From: Verrucomicrobiales bacterium
GTDB taxonomy: Bacteria > Verrucomicrobiota > Verrucomicrobiia > Limisphaerales > UBA9464
Reading direction: 5' to 3'
DNA: 64,000 bases
NCBI GenBank assembly: GCA_027488845.1
Contig: JAIYBC010000028.1
Location: 98,812-162,811 of the forward strand
Shown: piece after piece, positions 8,477 through 18,318 of the stretch
How positions within the stretch are numbered: the stretch's first letter is position 1
Layout: each line of letters begins with the position of its first letter
Position numbers and translations under genes: made by a program
Notes under the pieces: model-generated
The model's database searches: none
What the model was told of the DNA's origin: nothing
The model's input: the letters and a program-made list of their open reading frames with translations, nothing else

Positions 8477-9316
8477 ATGCAAATCCGCAAAGCCCTCATC
8501 ACCGCAGCGGGACGCAACCAGAGGACCCTCCCTCTCCAGACGCTCGTGGACCGTCAGGGAGAGCCGAAGTCCGCGCTCGGGGTCATCCTGGAGGAGGCCC
8601 TTTCGGCAGGCATCGAGGAGATCGGCGTGGTCGTCCATCCGGGCGACCAGCCGGCTTTCACCGCGGCCGCCGGACCCCATGCCCGGCGCCTGCGCTTCAT
8701 CGAACAGCAGGAACCCCGCGGCTATGGACACGCCGTCTGGTGCGGCCGGGAGTTCACCGGCGACGCCCCGTTCCTCCTGATGGTGGGCGACCATGTCTAC
8801 ATCAGCGCCACCGAGAAGTGCTGCGCCCGGCAACTGGTGGAGGTTGCCACGGAGGAAGGTGCCGCCGTCTCCGCCGTCCAGGCGACCCACGAAAGCAAGC
8901 TCCCCTACTACGGGGCGATCGGTGGCCGCCGGGTCCACGGTCGCGAGGCCCTGTACGAAATCGTCGAGGTCCTCGAGAAGCCCACGCCGACCGCCGCCGA
9001 GCAACGTCTGGTGGTTCCGGGCCTACGTGCGGCGCACTACCTCTGCTTCTTCGGCATGCACGTGCTCAATCCCGCCGCGATGTCCCTGCTGGACCGTGCG
9101 GTGAAGGAGACCTCCGCCCCGGTCCACCTTTCGACCACCCTGGCCGCGCTCGCACGCCAAGGTCGGTATCTGGCCTACGAAACCCGCGGCCGACGTCACG
9201 ACATGGGCGCCAAGTACGGATTCCTGAACGCCCAACTCGCCCTGGCCCTCGCCGGCGCAGACCGAGACGAGGTGCTCGCCGGGATCGTGGAACTGCTCGC
9301 CCAACGGGGCCGGTGA
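8477..9316 (+). CDS. GalU-like nucleotidyltransferase
   Basis: This 279-residue protein has the fold signature of UTP-glucose-1-phosphate uridylyltransferases: ALGVILEEALSAGIEEIGVVV near residue 31, QQEPRGYGHAVW at about 76-87 (the GalU QxxPxGLGHAV motif), and MVGDHVY at about 101 for metal binding. The N-terminal nucleotide-binding loop is odd. It reads ITAAGRNQRTLPLQTLVD instead of the canonical GxGTRxLPxTKxxPK, so catalysis or nucleotide preference may differ. ATG 8477 matches the family start. The stop overlaps the next gene's GTG start (GTGA at 9313-9316), which implies translational coupling to a serine hydrolase. Confidence 0.75.
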   Translation: MQIRKALITAAGRNQRTLPLQTLVDRQGEPKSALGVILEEALSAGIEEIGVVVHPGDQPAFTAAAGPHARRLRFIEQQEPRGYGHAVWCGREFTGDAPFLLMVGDHVYISATEKCCARQLVEVATEEGAAVSAVQATHESKLPYYGAIGGRRVHGREALYEIVEVLEKPTPTAAEQRLVVPGLRAAHYLCFFGMHVLNPAAMSLLDRAVKETSAPVHLSTTLAALARQGRYLAYETRGRRHDMGAKYGFLNAQLALALAGADRDEVLAGIVELLAQRGR

Positions 9317-10404
9317 ACCCGTTGCCAAGGACCCGCGAAGTCCTCGAATCCGGGATCCGTGAAGGTCTCCACCCCGGTGCCCAATTGGCGGTGTTCCAAC
9401 ACGGCCAACCGCTCGCCGAACTCACCCTCGGGTTCCGGGATCCCGCGTCGGAATCCCCGATGGACTCCTCGGTCGCCATGCCGTGGCTTTCCGCGGGCAA
9501 ACCCGTCACCGCACTCGCCATGGCCGCGTTGTTCGAGGAGGGGAAGGCCCATCCGGACCAACCCGTAGCCGATTGGATCCCGGAGTTCGCCGCCGGCGGA
9601 AAGGCCGCCCTGACGTTTTCCCATCTGCTGCTCCACACGGGCGGGTTCCGCACCGCGGACCGCATCGATCCGAGACTCCCGGCGGAAACCGCCCTCGCCG
9701 CCATCTGCGCCACGCCGCTCGAGCCGAGCTGGATTCCGGGAACGGACGCCGGATACCAACGCTTCGCGAGCTGGCTCATCCTCGGCGAATCGGTCCGCCG
9801 GATCGCACGGGAACCCCTCGGCGACTTCCTCCAACGCCGGATCCTGGGCCCTCTCGGCATCCGGGATTCATGGCTGGTCCCGGACGGAACCGGAATGGGG
9901 ATGCGTCGCGCCCTCCAACACGACACGCGGTCCGGGAAACCGGCTCCCGATCCGGAGCTCAACGACCCCACGGTGCTTCGACGTGAACGGCCGGGTTCAG
10001 GATTCCATGGACCGGCAGGCGACCTCGCCCGCCTCTACGCTGCGATGCTGGCCCCGCCCGAAGGCTGGCTTCGTCCCGAATCGGTCCGCGACGCCGTCGC
10101 ACGCCACCGGAGCGGCGTCCGCGACCGGACATTCCAGGCGGTCGTCGACATGGGACGTGGATTCCTGCTCAACACACCCGGCATGCCGTATGGGTACGGA
10201 CCGCATGCGGGTCCAGCCACGTTCGGTCACAGCGGAGCCCAGACCGGATGCGGCTTCGCCGACCCGGACCACCAACTTGCGGTGGCGTGGTTCTGCAACG
10301 GTATGCCCGGCGAAGCCGCCCACCAGCGGCGTCAACTCCGGGTGAACCAAGCCCTGTACGAGGACCTTGGCCTGGCTCGGTCCGCCCCCTCGCCGCGCGG
10401 TTGA
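9313..10404 (+). CDS. Serine hydrolase, beta-lactamase class C / S12 family
   Basis: The 363-residue product has the S12 family SxxK motif as Ser60-Ala-Gly-Lys63 in MPWLSAGKPVTALAMAALFEEG. LLLHTGGF follows at about residue 113, and HSGAQTG near 307 sits at the position of the KTG triad. The second-motif YxN is not obvious (YQRF is the nearest candidate). There is no signal peptide, so unlike many esterase/penicillin-binding-like relatives it is probably cytoplasmic. The start is GTG 9313, overlapping the stop of the GalU-like gene by 4 bp; no ATG lies nearby in frame. It is likely an esterase or peptidase rather than an antibiotic-resistance enzyme. Confidence 0.75.
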   Translation: MNPLPRTREVLESGIREGLHPGAQLAVFQHGQPLAELTLGFRDPASESPMDSSVAMPWLSAGKPVTALAMAALFEEGKAHPDQPVADWIPEFAAGGKAALTFSHLLLHTGGFRTADRIDPRLPAETALAAICATPLEPSWIPGTDAGYQRFASWLILGESVRRIAREPLGDFLQRRILGPLGIRDSWLVPDGTGMGMRRALQHDTRSGKPAPDPELNDPTVLRRERPGSGFHGPAGDLARLYAAMLAPPEGWLRPESVRDAVARHRSGVRDRTFQAVVDMGRGFLLNTPGMPYGYGPHAGPATFGHSGAQTGCGFADPDHQLAVAWFCNGMPGEAAHQRRQLRVNQALYEDLGLARSAPSPRG

Positions 10405-10561
10405 CCCGGGATCCGGACGGAACCTCGCAAAAGGCCGCAAGGCCTTGGGCGAACCGGAGGGGAACCGCGTGATTCGGTCGCCTACCCGCCCACCGGCCTT
10501 TGGCGGACATTCCGAATCCGGATCCGGAGGCCACCGTTGTGGCCGAAAGGGTCGCCCGAAA

Positions 10562-10598
10562 AAGCAGGACGGCGGTCCCCGCAAGGGAACCGCCGTCG
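10562..10598 (-). terminator. Rho-independent terminator of trigger factor gene
   Basis: A near-perfect stem (GACGGCGGT-CCC with GGG-A-ACCGCCGTC, short loop) is followed on the minus strand by CTGCTTTTTC. It lies 36 bp after the tig stop and is well placed to end that transcript. Confidence 0.8.
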
Positions 10599-10633
10599 CT
10601 TCGGGAAAAACCCGGAACCGAACCGAGGGCCGA

Positions 10634-11956
10634 TCAGGCCGCCGGAGCCGGGGCGAGGGCCGCTTCGTCGACCTGCGCGTTCAATTCGATGAAGTCGAGC
10701 ACCTTGGAGGTGACGATCTCCTGGGCGATCTCGGGGAACGCATTCCGCTCCTGCAGGACCTTCACGAACTTGTCGGGCGTGGTCTTGTTCTGCTGGGCGA
10801 GGGCGATGATCCGCTGGGTCATCTCCTTCTGCTCGGCCCTGATGTTCTCCTGCTCGGCGATGCGGTTGAGGATGAAGGCGGCCTTGACCCGGTCCTTCGC
10901 GCTCGTCGCGGCGGTCGCGAAGATCTCGTCCTTGCGGGACTCGATGACCTCCTTGGACACACCCCGCTGCTGGTTCTCGTTGACGATGCTGTACACCACG
11001 TTGCGGGTCTCGTTGGCGACCACGGACTCCGGCAGCTCGACGTTGACCTGGTCGAGCAGGGACTTCAGCAGCTGGTCACGGACGGCGCGGCGTGCACGGA
11101 ACTCGAGTTCGTTCTTCAGGTCCTGACGGATGCCTTCCTGGAGCTTCTCCAGGTTCTCGGCGCCGAAACCCTTGGCGAACTCGTCGTTGGCCTCGGGCAG
11201 GATCTTCTCCTTCACGGAGACGACCTCGATCTCATAGACCACTTCCTTGCCGGAAAGGTCGGCGACGACGAAGTCGGCCGGCAGGGTGAGCGTCACCGTG
11301 CGGCGGTCGCCGGCGCTGGCGCCGACCAACGGCGTGGTGAAGCCCGGGATGAACGACTCGGGCTTGATCTGCACCCAGAAGTTCTGCTTCTCGGTGAGCC
11401 CCTTGGCCGTCGGCGCCGTGTCCGTGATCGGCTTGCCGTCGAGGGAGCCCTTGTAGTTCACCACCGCGATGTCGTCGGCCACGATCGCACGGTGCACGTC
11501 GTTGTACTTCACCTGCTGCTCGCGGAGGATGGACATCGCCCGTTCGGCATCGGCTTCGGTCGGCTGGGTGACCGGACGCTGGGCCTTGAGGCCCTTGTAG
11601 GTCGGCAGGTCGAAGTCCGGCGTGTGCTCCAGGGTCGCCGTGTAGGAGAACGGCATCCCGCGGCCGAAGGTCAACTCCTCGACGTTCAAGGTCGATACCA
11701 CGCGCAGCTTCTCCTGCTGGGTCGCCTTCTGGTAGGACTCGTTGAAGAGCTTCTTGCGGACCTCCTCGTCGATGCGTCCCTCATACGCCTTCACCACGAG
11801 GTGCTTCGGCGCCTTCCCAGGCCGGAAGCCCGGGATCTGGGCCTGCTTTTGGAAGTCGGCAGTGATGGAGTCGAAGGCGGCATTGACCCCCTCGACCGGC
11901 ACCTCGACACGGAGGAGCTTCTTGCAAGGACCCAGATTCTCGGCGGAAACGTTCAT
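10634..11956 (-). CDS. tig: Trigger factor chaperone
   Basis: The product has 440 residues, a normal length for trigger factor, the ribosome-bound peptidyl-prolyl isomerase and chaperone that meets nascent chains at the exit tunnel. The ribosome-docking signature appears as GFRPGKAP at about residues 44-51. The central FKBP-like domain (about 165-250) and the long helical C-terminal arms follow, ending in an Ala/Pro-rich tail. The ATG at 11956 puts MNVSAENLGPC at the start, as in the family; open frame upstream lacks family features. In many bacteria tig precedes clpP-clpX, but here it stands alone with its own terminator. Confidence 0.93.
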   Translation of the reverse strand: MNVSAENLGPCKKLLRVEVPVEGVNAAFDSITADFQKQAQIPGFRPGKAPKHLVVKAYEGRIDEEVRKKLFNESYQKATQQEKLRVVSTLNVEELTFGRGMPFSYTATLEHTPDFDLPTYKGLKAQRPVTQPTEADAERAMSILREQQVKYNDVHRAIVADDIAVVNYKGSLDGKPITDTAPTAKGLTEKQNFWVQIKPESFIPGFTTPLVGASAGDRRTVTLTLPADFVVADLSGKEVVYEIEVVSVKEKILPEANDEFAKGFGAENLEKLQEGIRQDLKNELEFRARRAVRDQLLKSLLDQVNVELPESVVANETRNVVYSIVNENQQRGVSKEVIESRKDEIFATAATSAKDRVKAAFILNRIAEQENIRAEQKEMTQRIIALAQQNKTTPDKFVKVLQERNAFPEIAQEIVTSKVLDFIELNAQVDEAALAPAPAA

Positions 11957-12105
11957 GACTTTCGACAGTGATGCGACGGGTCGTCCCGGCTGGGAACGAC
12001 CAGACAAAGAGCCGGGACACTAGGAATCGCGGCCACAGACGGTCAAGCGCTCGTTCTGGAAGCGGCGATTTGGCAGCCGGACCGAACATCCCTACCGATC
12101 CGGAA

Positions 12106-12143
12106 AGCAAAAGGACCGGGCCGTCCTTCGACGAGCCCGGTCC
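12106..12143 (-). terminator. Rho-independent terminator of pseudopilin gene
   Basis: The inverted repeat GGACCGGGC / GCCCGGTCC with an 13-nt loop is followed on the minus strand by TTTTGCTTT. It sits 31 bp after the stop of the pseudopilin-like gene at 12174. Confidence 0.7.
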
Positions 12144-12173
12144 CTGGTCCACCGGCCGAAGCCGGCGAAGTCT

Positions 12174-13016
<843 letters not shown>

Positions 13017-13278
13017 CGGGTTCTGAGTGACATCGATCCTGGGCTGGATCGGGCCGGTGGGGAGTGGGCTGCTCCCACCGACGTTGGGGCAACGCTGCAG
13101 AGCGCGGCTCTTTCCGGTCAAGGCCAATCCCCTCGCGGACACGGCAAAGGGACGATCCGGCATGCCGATGGCGCCTCGCACCCGGTGCGAACCCGCCCCA
13201 ACAGGGTTGGTCCGTTGGAATCCTTTACCCACGCTTCCACGTGACCCGGAGTCGCTCCAAGCCCATCTTCCAGTCGCC

Positions 13279-13896
13279 ATGAAGACCGTTCTCGGAATCA
13301 TCCTCGCCGCCCTCCTGGCCCTCGTCCTCGCCGTCGGAGTGGGCGGTTGCAACAGCTACAACGGACTCGTCGCCGGCCGTCAGGGCGTCGACCGCGCCTG
13401 GGCCCAGGTCGAGACCGTGTACCAACGTCGTGCCGACCTGATCCCCAACCTGGTGTCCACCGTCCAGGGTTCGGCGAACTTCGAGCGCTCCGTGCTGAAG
13501 GAGGTCACCGAAGCCCGCGCCTCGGTCGGACAGGTCCGCCTCCAACCCGGGTCCGCCCCGGACACCGCCGCCCAGCTCAAGGCATTCCAGGACGCCCAAG
13601 GTGCCCTTGGCTCCGCGCTTTCCCGGTTGTTGGTCACCGCCGAGAAGTATCCGGAACTGAAGTCCACCGCGGCCTTCCGGGACCTTCAGGTGCAACTCGA
13701 GGGCACCGAGAACCGCATCACGGTCGAACGCCAGCGCTTCAACGAGGCCGTCCAAGGATACAACACCTCCGTGGAAACCTTCCCACGCGTGCTCGTGGCC
13801 CGGATGTTCAACTTCCAGCCGCGTCCCTACTTCACTGCCGACGCCGGCGCCGCCAAGGCGCCGAAGGTGGACTTCGGCAACGGCGGTGGCCGTTGA
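13279..13896 (+). CDS. lemA: LemA family protein
   Basis: This 205-residue protein is a LemA family member. It has an N-terminal membrane helix (residues 4-24) with a lipobox-like VGGC just before NSYNGLV, then the long helical core with RRADLIPNLVSTVQG and TENRITVERQRFNEAVQGYN, both strongly conserved in LemA. The family's biochemical role is unclear; it is often beside TPM-domain proteins. Here it is followed by two TPM-domain genes at 35 bp and 19 bp spacing, the standard conserved arrangement. The upstream 262 bp contains a small hairpin (13055-13080) and no further gene. Confidence 0.92.
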   Translation: MKTVLGIILAALLALVLAVGVGGCNSYNGLVAGRQGVDRAWAQVETVYQRRADLIPNLVSTVQGSANFERSVLKEVTEARASVGQVRLQPGSAPDTAAQLKAFQDAQGALGSALSRLLVTAEKYPELKSTAAFRDLQVQLEGTENRITVERQRFNEAVQGYNTSVETFPRVLVARMFNFQPRPYFTADAGAAKAPKVDFGNGGGR

Positions 13897-13931
13897 GTCA
13901 CTTCAAGGCAGTCCCAAGCCACGCGCCCGGC

Positions 13932-14882
13932 ATGAGAAGTTCCACCCCGTTCCGTCACCAATTGGCCAGCCTCGTCCTGCTGTGCCTGGCCGGATGGCTT
14001 CTTCTGGCGGGCCCGGCCCACGCGCAGGGCTCCAAGCCCGCGCTGCCTCCGGCGCCGCGACAACACGTCGAGGACGGAGCGGGCATGCTCTCGCCGGCGG
14101 CCCGCGGTCGGATCCTGCGGAAGCTGGAGGAGTTCGAGAAGTCGGACGGTTCGCAGGTCGTGCTCTGGACCAGCCCCTCGATCCCGCCCGGAACCACCCT
14201 CGAGGAACACGTCCACCGTGTGTTCCAGGAGTGGCAGGTCGGACGGAAAGGACGCGACAACGGTGTCCTTTTCGCCGTCTTCCGCGACGACCGCAAGATG
14301 CGCATCGAGGTCGGCTACGGTCTCGAGGGACCGCTCCCCGATGCCACGGCGGGTCGGATCCTGTCCCAGACCGTCACACCGAAGATGCGGTCGGGGGACG
14401 TCGACGCGGCCTTGGAGGCCGGCATCGACGCCGTGATCGCGGCGACCCGCGGGGAGTACAAGGCCCCCAAGACCCAGGGAGGCCGCGATCCGCGGAAGGC
14501 GCTGGGCTGGGCCAAGACGGCCGCCATCGCCGGCGCCGTGCTGGGCGGCTTGGCGCGGCTTGCCTTCTGGCGTCCGTTGCGGATCGGCTCCGTGCTCGGC
14601 GGGGTGGTGATCGGCGCCGCAGGACATTTCTTCGCCCTGCTGTTCGGCGCGATGTCCAACCCAGCCATGGGAGGCTTCGTCCTGCTCTTCGTTTGGGTCG
14701 CCTTGCTGGTCCGTCAGACGGGATCCCACTTCTCACGGACCGGACACCATTCCTGGGGCGTGAACCACTGGGGGGGAGGCTGGGGCGGTGGTGGTGGTTG
14801 GGGAGGCGGCGGTGGCGGAGGTGGTGGATTCAGCGGGGGAGGCGGGCGTTCCGGAGGTGGCGGCGCCAGCGGCGGATGGTGA
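13932..14882 (+). CDS. TPM-domain membrane protein (YgcG-like)
   Basis: The product is 316 residues: a signal peptide (about 1-32), a TPM domain at about 45-170 (VEDGAGMLSPAARGRILRKL and NGVLFAVFRDDRKMRIEVGYGLEG), two membrane helices at about 197-215 and 220-260, and a C-terminal tail of almost pure Gly with Trp/Ser (from about 276). This domain order is that of the YgcG/TPM family linked to lemA, where the Gly-rich tail is also usual. TPM domains have been proposed to be acid phosphatase-like or photosystem-repair-related; the bacterial role is not settled. It lies between lemA and a second TPM gene in one operon. Confidence 0.9.
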   Translation: MRSSTPFRHQLASLVLLCLAGWLLLAGPAHAQGSKPALPPAPRQHVEDGAGMLSPAARGRILRKLEEFEKSDGSQVVLWTSPSIPPGTTLEEHVHRVFQEWQVGRKGRDNGVLFAVFRDDRKMRIEVGYGLEGPLPDATAGRILSQTVTPKMRSGDVDAALEAGIDAVIAATRGEYKAPKTQGGRDPRKALGWAKTAAIAGAVLGGLARLAFWRPLRIGSVLGGVVIGAAGHFFALLFGAMSNPAMGGFVLLFVWVALLVRQTGSHFSRTGHHSWGVNHWGGGWGGGGGWGGGGGGGGGFSGGGGRSGGGGASGGW

Positions 14883-14901
14883 AACCAGGAGCACGATTTC
14901 C

Positions 14902-15336
14902 ATGAAGGCAAGAGAGTTTGAGAAGCAGCTCGACGACAACGCGGTCACGGCTGCGATCCGCGAGGCCGAGAGCGGGACCTCGGGCGAGATCCGCGTGTTC
15001 ATCGCCTCCGGCGAACCCGCCGACATCCTGGTCGCCGCGCAGAGGGAGTTCGACCGCCTCGGCATGAACCGCACCCCGCTTCGGAACGGCGTCCTGCTCT
15101 ACTTCGCGCCGGAAATCCGCCGTTTCGCGGTGATCGGCGACGAAGGCATCCATTTCCGCTGCGGCCCGGGTTTCTGGGAAGCCGTGGCGCGAGACATGGA
15201 ATCGCTGCTCAAGGCGGGGCGGTTCCAGGACGCCGTCATCGCCGGGATCCGCAGCGCCGGGGTCGAGCTGTGCCGCCATTTCCCCAAGCACCCCGGGGAC
15301 CGCAACGACCTCCCCGACGGCATCGTGCGGGGTTGA
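14902..15336 (+). CDS. Small TPM-domain protein
   Basis: This 144-residue protein consists mainly of a single TPM domain: AAIREAESGTSGEIRVFI at the start, then NGVLLYFAPEIRRFAVIGDEGIH and a helical end. It has no signal peptide or membrane helix, unlike its upstream partner. The ATG at 14902 is 19 bp after the larger TPM gene's stop, with a purine-rich sequence before it, and the lemA-TPM-TPM order is conserved in many bacteria. It probably acts with the other two products at the membrane; the precise reaction is unknown. Confidence 0.88.
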   Translation: MKAREFEKQLDDNAVTAAIREAESGTSGEIRVFIASGEPADILVAAQREFDRLGMNRTPLRNGVLLYFAPEIRRFAVIGDEGIHFRCGPGFWEAVARDMESLLKAGRFQDAVIAGIRSAGVELCRHFPKHPGDRNDLPDGIVRG

Positions 15337-15494
15337 CCGATCGGGGCCAGGTGCCGGAGGTGGAAAACCGGCGGTCGTGGAGCCGCCGTGGCACCGAAGT
15401 GGATCCGGATGCATCCGTCCGTCGACCGTCGGCGTAGTAGGGAGGTCGGGCCGTTCCTCCCAAAGGGAACGGTTCGAGGCAACACCTCCATTCC

Positions 15495-16388
15495 ATGCAT
15501 CCAAAACAACCACGATTCGTCTGCGTTCGCCCAACACTGCTGACCTCTGCGCTGCTGCTGGGCGCGCCGCTTCTCCAGGCCGAGACCGTCTATGGCCTGG
15601 GTACCGGGAACTTCCTGTTCCGGTTCGACAGCCTGACACCCGGAAACGTCACCACCCCGGTCGCCGTGACCGGCCTCGGGGGTTCCACCCTCCTCGGCAT
15701 CGACGTAAGGCCGGCGGACGGCCTGATCTACGGCATCGGCACCGGGGACCGTGTCTTCTCGATCCAGCCGTCCACCGGCGTGGCCACCGATGTCACTTCG
15801 GCTTCCTTCCTGACCAGCCTGGGTTCGGGGACGCAGTTCGGCATCGACTTCAACCCGGTCGTCAACCGGTTGCGGATCGTCTCCGACGCGGACACCAACC
15901 TGCGCATCTTCGGCACCGGGTTGAGCACCGACAGCTCCCTCGCCTTCCAGGCCGGAGACGCCAATTTCGGGATCAATCCCACGGTGACCGCGGTGGCCTA
16001 CACCAACCCCGACAACAACCCGGGCACGGGAACCACCCTGTTCGGAATCGACACCGCGCTCAACGTGCTGGTGCAGCACAACACCGCGCCGGGCTTCCAG
16101 AACCTGCAGACGATCGGGGCGCTGGGCGTGGACATCGCCGACGTGAGCGGCTTCGACATCTCGCCTTCCGGAATGGCCTATGGGGCGTTCCAGAACGGTA
16201 CCGCATCGGGGTTGTACACGATCGACCTGCTCACGGGTTCGGCGACCCGGGTCGGGACCATCGGAGGCGACGTCCAGATCCGCGACCTGGCGGTGGCGGT
16301 GCCTGAGCCGGAAACCTATGCGGCGATGGCGGGGGCTTCGCTCGTCGCCTTCGCCGTATGGCGCCGTCGAGGCGTCAAGCCCGCCTGA
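15495..16388 (+). CDS. DUF4394 domain protein with PEP-CTERM anchor
   Basis: The product has 297 residues. A signal peptide ends at about residue 29 (APLLQAET), followed by a DUF4394 domain with repeated strands such as VYGLGTGNFLFRFDSLTPG, LLGIDVRPADGLIYGIGT and FGIDFNPVVNRLRIVSDAD. The C-terminus is a PEP-CTERM sorting signal: VPEPETYAAM, a short helix, then WRRRG. PEP-CTERM proteins are exported and processed by exosortase, usually in exopolysaccharide-producing bacteria. No exosortase gene is in the window. A strong hairpin at 16418 follows the gene. Confidence 0.9.
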   Translation: MHPKQPRFVCVRPTLLTSALLLGAPLLQAETVYGLGTGNFLFRFDSLTPGNVTTPVAVTGLGGSTLLGIDVRPADGLIYGIGTGDRVFSIQPSTGVATDVTSASFLTSLGSGTQFGIDFNPVVNRLRIVSDADTNLRIFGTGLSTDSSLAFQAGDANFGINPTVTAVAYTNPDNNPGTGTTLFGIDTALNVLVQHNTAPGFQNLQTIGALGVDIADVSGFDISPSGMAYGAFQNGTASGLYTIDLLTGSATRVGTIGGDVQIRDLAVAVPEPETYAAMAGASLVAFAVWRRRGVKPA

Positions 16389-16417
16389 ACCGGCCCAAGC
16401 CTGTTTCGACCTTGCAG

Positions 16418-16446
16418 GGCGCCGCCTCCGGGGCGGCGCCATTTCC
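16418..16446 (+). terminator. Rho-independent terminator after DUF4394 gene
   Basis: A perfect 9-bp stem GGCGCCGCC / GGCGGCGCC with a 5-nt loop is followed by ATTTCC. It lies 30 bp after the stop and between two convergent genes, so it may serve the plus-strand gene; the T tract is weak. Confidence 0.6.
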
Positions 16447-16455
16447 GTCCCCGGA

Positions 16456-16962
16456 TCAATAGTCGTAGAGGCCCGGGTCCTTCGAGTAGCCACCGCCGCC
16501 GCCTCCGGGTCCGCCCCCTTCTCCCATCAGGTCGCCCAGGAGGTCTCCCATGTCCTCCTCGACTTTCTCCGGATCCTCACCCGCCTCCAGGCGCCGGATC
16601 GCCGTCTCCATCTCCTTCGGCATCGATCCTGGAGGCATGAGTTCCTTCATCTTCCGCATCATGTGCGCCATGTGACGTGGATTGCTTTCGTCCAGGTGCT
16701 CCATGTCGCTCTCCATCTCGGCCATGGCGCGCGCGACCTTGGGATCGTCGAAGTCCGGCATCGGCGGACCGTCCGCCTCGCCGGCATCGGCCTTGGGGGA
16801 AGGCTCGGCCATGCCCTTGAGCATGGCGAAGCGGCTGACTTCCTTGCTGAGCTTCCTTGAACCGCACTTGGGACACGACGGAGTGTGCGACGGCGCCACC
16901 CGACGGCTCAGGAAGGCGAAGATCTTCCGACACTTGGGACAGGCGAACTCGTAGATCGGCAT
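16456..16962 (-). CDS. FmdB-like zinc ribbon protein
   Basis: This 168-residue protein begins MPIYEFACPKCRKIFAF and has a second CPKCG at about residues 30-34, making the small zinc ribbon of the FmdB/CxxC_CxxC_SSSS family. The remainder is acidic and Met-rich (HMAHMMRKMKELMPPGS), ends in a Gly-rich run and terminates in YDY. Family members are putative regulatory or metal-handling proteins; function is unproven. The ATG at 16962 matches the invariant family start. It is followed tail to tail by the DUF4394 gene. Confidence 0.88.
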   Translation of the reverse strand: MPIYEFACPKCRKIFAFLSRRVAPSHTPSCPKCGSRKLSKEVSRFAMLKGMAEPSPKADAGEADGPPMPDFDDPKVARAMAEMESDMEHLDESNPRHMAHMMRKMKELMPPGSMPKEMETAIRRLEAGEDPEKVEEDMGDLLGDLMGEGGGPGGGGGGYSKDPGLYDY

Positions 16963-17152
16963 GGCAGAATGGCTTTCGTGCCGCCCATCGAAGAACGGCG
17001 GCGACACGACTGCCGTTGGAGATACGATCCGAAGGCGCTTCGGGCAAGGCCGCGACTGGCAAGTTGGGACGACGTTCCCAGGCCGTCGTCCGAAATCCCG
17101 GACATCCACGGGAACCAGACCGCCGGAAGCCGTCGCCCACCCGGCCATCGGA

Positions 17153-18022
17153 TCAGGCGGTCTTCCCCGATCCCCTGCGGCGGCGGCAGACCATGGTCAA
17201 CGCCAGGATCGTCGCGGCGGCGGTGGCATACTCCGACGGCTCCGGCACCGCCGCGAAGGTCAGGTTGTCGACGGCGAGACCATGATCGGAGCCCGCGTCG
17301 TTCCGTTCCACCCAGCGAAGCCACAACGTCTCACCGGCCGCCCAGTCCACGCCTCCGACCACGCCGCCCAGCGACGGGACACGACCCACGCCGTTGCCGT
17401 CCACCGCCGATCCGGAGCCGGTGCTCACGGCAACCGGGCTCACGAAATCGAATCCGGCACCCGGCCGGAACCACTCGGGAACGGCGGCCATCGTGGATCC
17501 GAAACCGTACTCGAATCCCATCGACTGCGCCGCCGGTGTCGCGGCCCCGCCGTCACGCCATTGCTCCCCGTCGAAGTGCACCGTGAAGCCGCCAAGGGCC
17601 TGTCCGGTGGCGTTCTCCAATGCGAGGGCGATCCATCCTGCGACAGCACCGTTGGGGAGGCTGGTGCCCGAGGTGGATCCGCCACCGAAGTAGGAAGTGC
17701 CCGAACCGAGGCCGCCCAAGGCCCGTTCTGCGGTTCCGCTCGGACCATAGCTGTAGAAGGCCCCGCTGTTCAGCGACCCGGTGCCGGCGTTGTAGGTCGT
17801 GATGGCCGCCGGCGTCGGATCCGAATTCGAGGTCACGCGGAACAGCGACCAACCCGGGAGGGTCGTGTTGTTGACCCACGCGTTGCCGGTCCCCGCGGCG
17901 GCAAGCGAATCGAAGTCCTGGGAATAGACCAAGCCCGCCGACGAGTAGGGGATCTGGGCGGACAGTGGAAGGGACAGGAGGGCGGCCGCTACGGCGGCCG
18001 GGAAGATGCGGAAGTGCTTCAT
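17153..18022 (-). CDS. PEP-CTERM sorting-signal protein
   Basis: This 289-residue exported protein has a signal peptide (about residues 1-22, ending LPLSAQ) and a beta-rich body with YSQDFDSLAAAGTGNAWVNN, a pattern common in PEP-CTERM proteins that resemble concanavalin-like extracellular domains. It ends with the sorting signal VPEPSEYATAAATILALTM followed by RRRR. The target would be the outer envelope or exopolysaccharide matrix through exosortase processing. It is the second PEP-CTERM gene within 2 kb, but the two bodies are not alike. The ATG at 18022 begins exactly at the signal peptide. Confidence 0.85.
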   Translation of the reverse strand: MKHFRIFPAAVAAALLSLPLSAQIPYSSAGLVYSQDFDSLAAAGTGNAWVNNTTLPGWSLFRVTSNSDPTPAAITTYNAGTGSLNSGAFYSYGPSGTAERALGGLGSGTSYFGGGSTSGTSLPNGAVAGWIALALENATGQALGGFTVHFDGEQWRDGGAATPAAQSMGFEYGFGSTMAAVPEWFRPGAGFDFVSPVAVSTGSGSAVDGNGVGRVPSLGGVVGGVDWAAGETLWLRWVERNDAGSDHGLAVDNLTFAAVPEPSEYATAAATILALTMVCRRRRGSGKTA

Positions 18023-18217
18023 GGGAGTCGGTTGTTGGATGTTCGGCCGGACCGGAACCCGGTCCTTCAAGCCGACAGCCTGCGACTTCGCGCCGACAAC
18101 CCGGCGGGGCGAGAAACGCCCTGTCCGGGAATGTGGAGCCCGTGGGGAGAAAGCGCCCGGGGCGAAGACGGATGGCTGACGGGCGCAGCCGGAGTCCTCA
18201 AGGGGAAGCGCGTTCGG

Positions 18218-18309
18218 ACTTCGCGCGAAAACGCCAAGTCACCAAAAGGAAAGGGAACCGGCGGCCCCGTTTCCTCGGGGCTCGCCGCCTTGGCGCGAGG
18301 TTTCCTTCC
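18218..18309. repeat. Family B dispersed repeat (CGCCAAG type), inverted form
   Basis: The left part TTCGCGCGAAAACGCCAAGT and the right part, whose complement reads GAAACCTCGCGCCAAGGCGG, are imperfect inverted repeats flanking a GC-rich centre. Similar CGCCAAG units recur at 51761, 58525, 63100 and 63278. It fills the 296-bp gap between the PEP-CTERM gene and the helicase gene; no ORF is supported there. Confidence 0.5.
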
Positions 18310-18318
18310 GCCCGCGCC

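Noticed and set aside
8740..10404. Possible fusion of the GalU-like enzyme with the S12 hydrolase
   Set aside because: The hydrolase frame stays open upstream, but the GalU-like protein occupies another frame with a normal end, and GTG 9313 gives an ordinary coupled start.
13055..13080. Hairpin CGGTGGG/CCCACCG between pseudopilin and lemA
   Set aside because: It is short and imperfect, with no T tract on either strand and no evidence of function.
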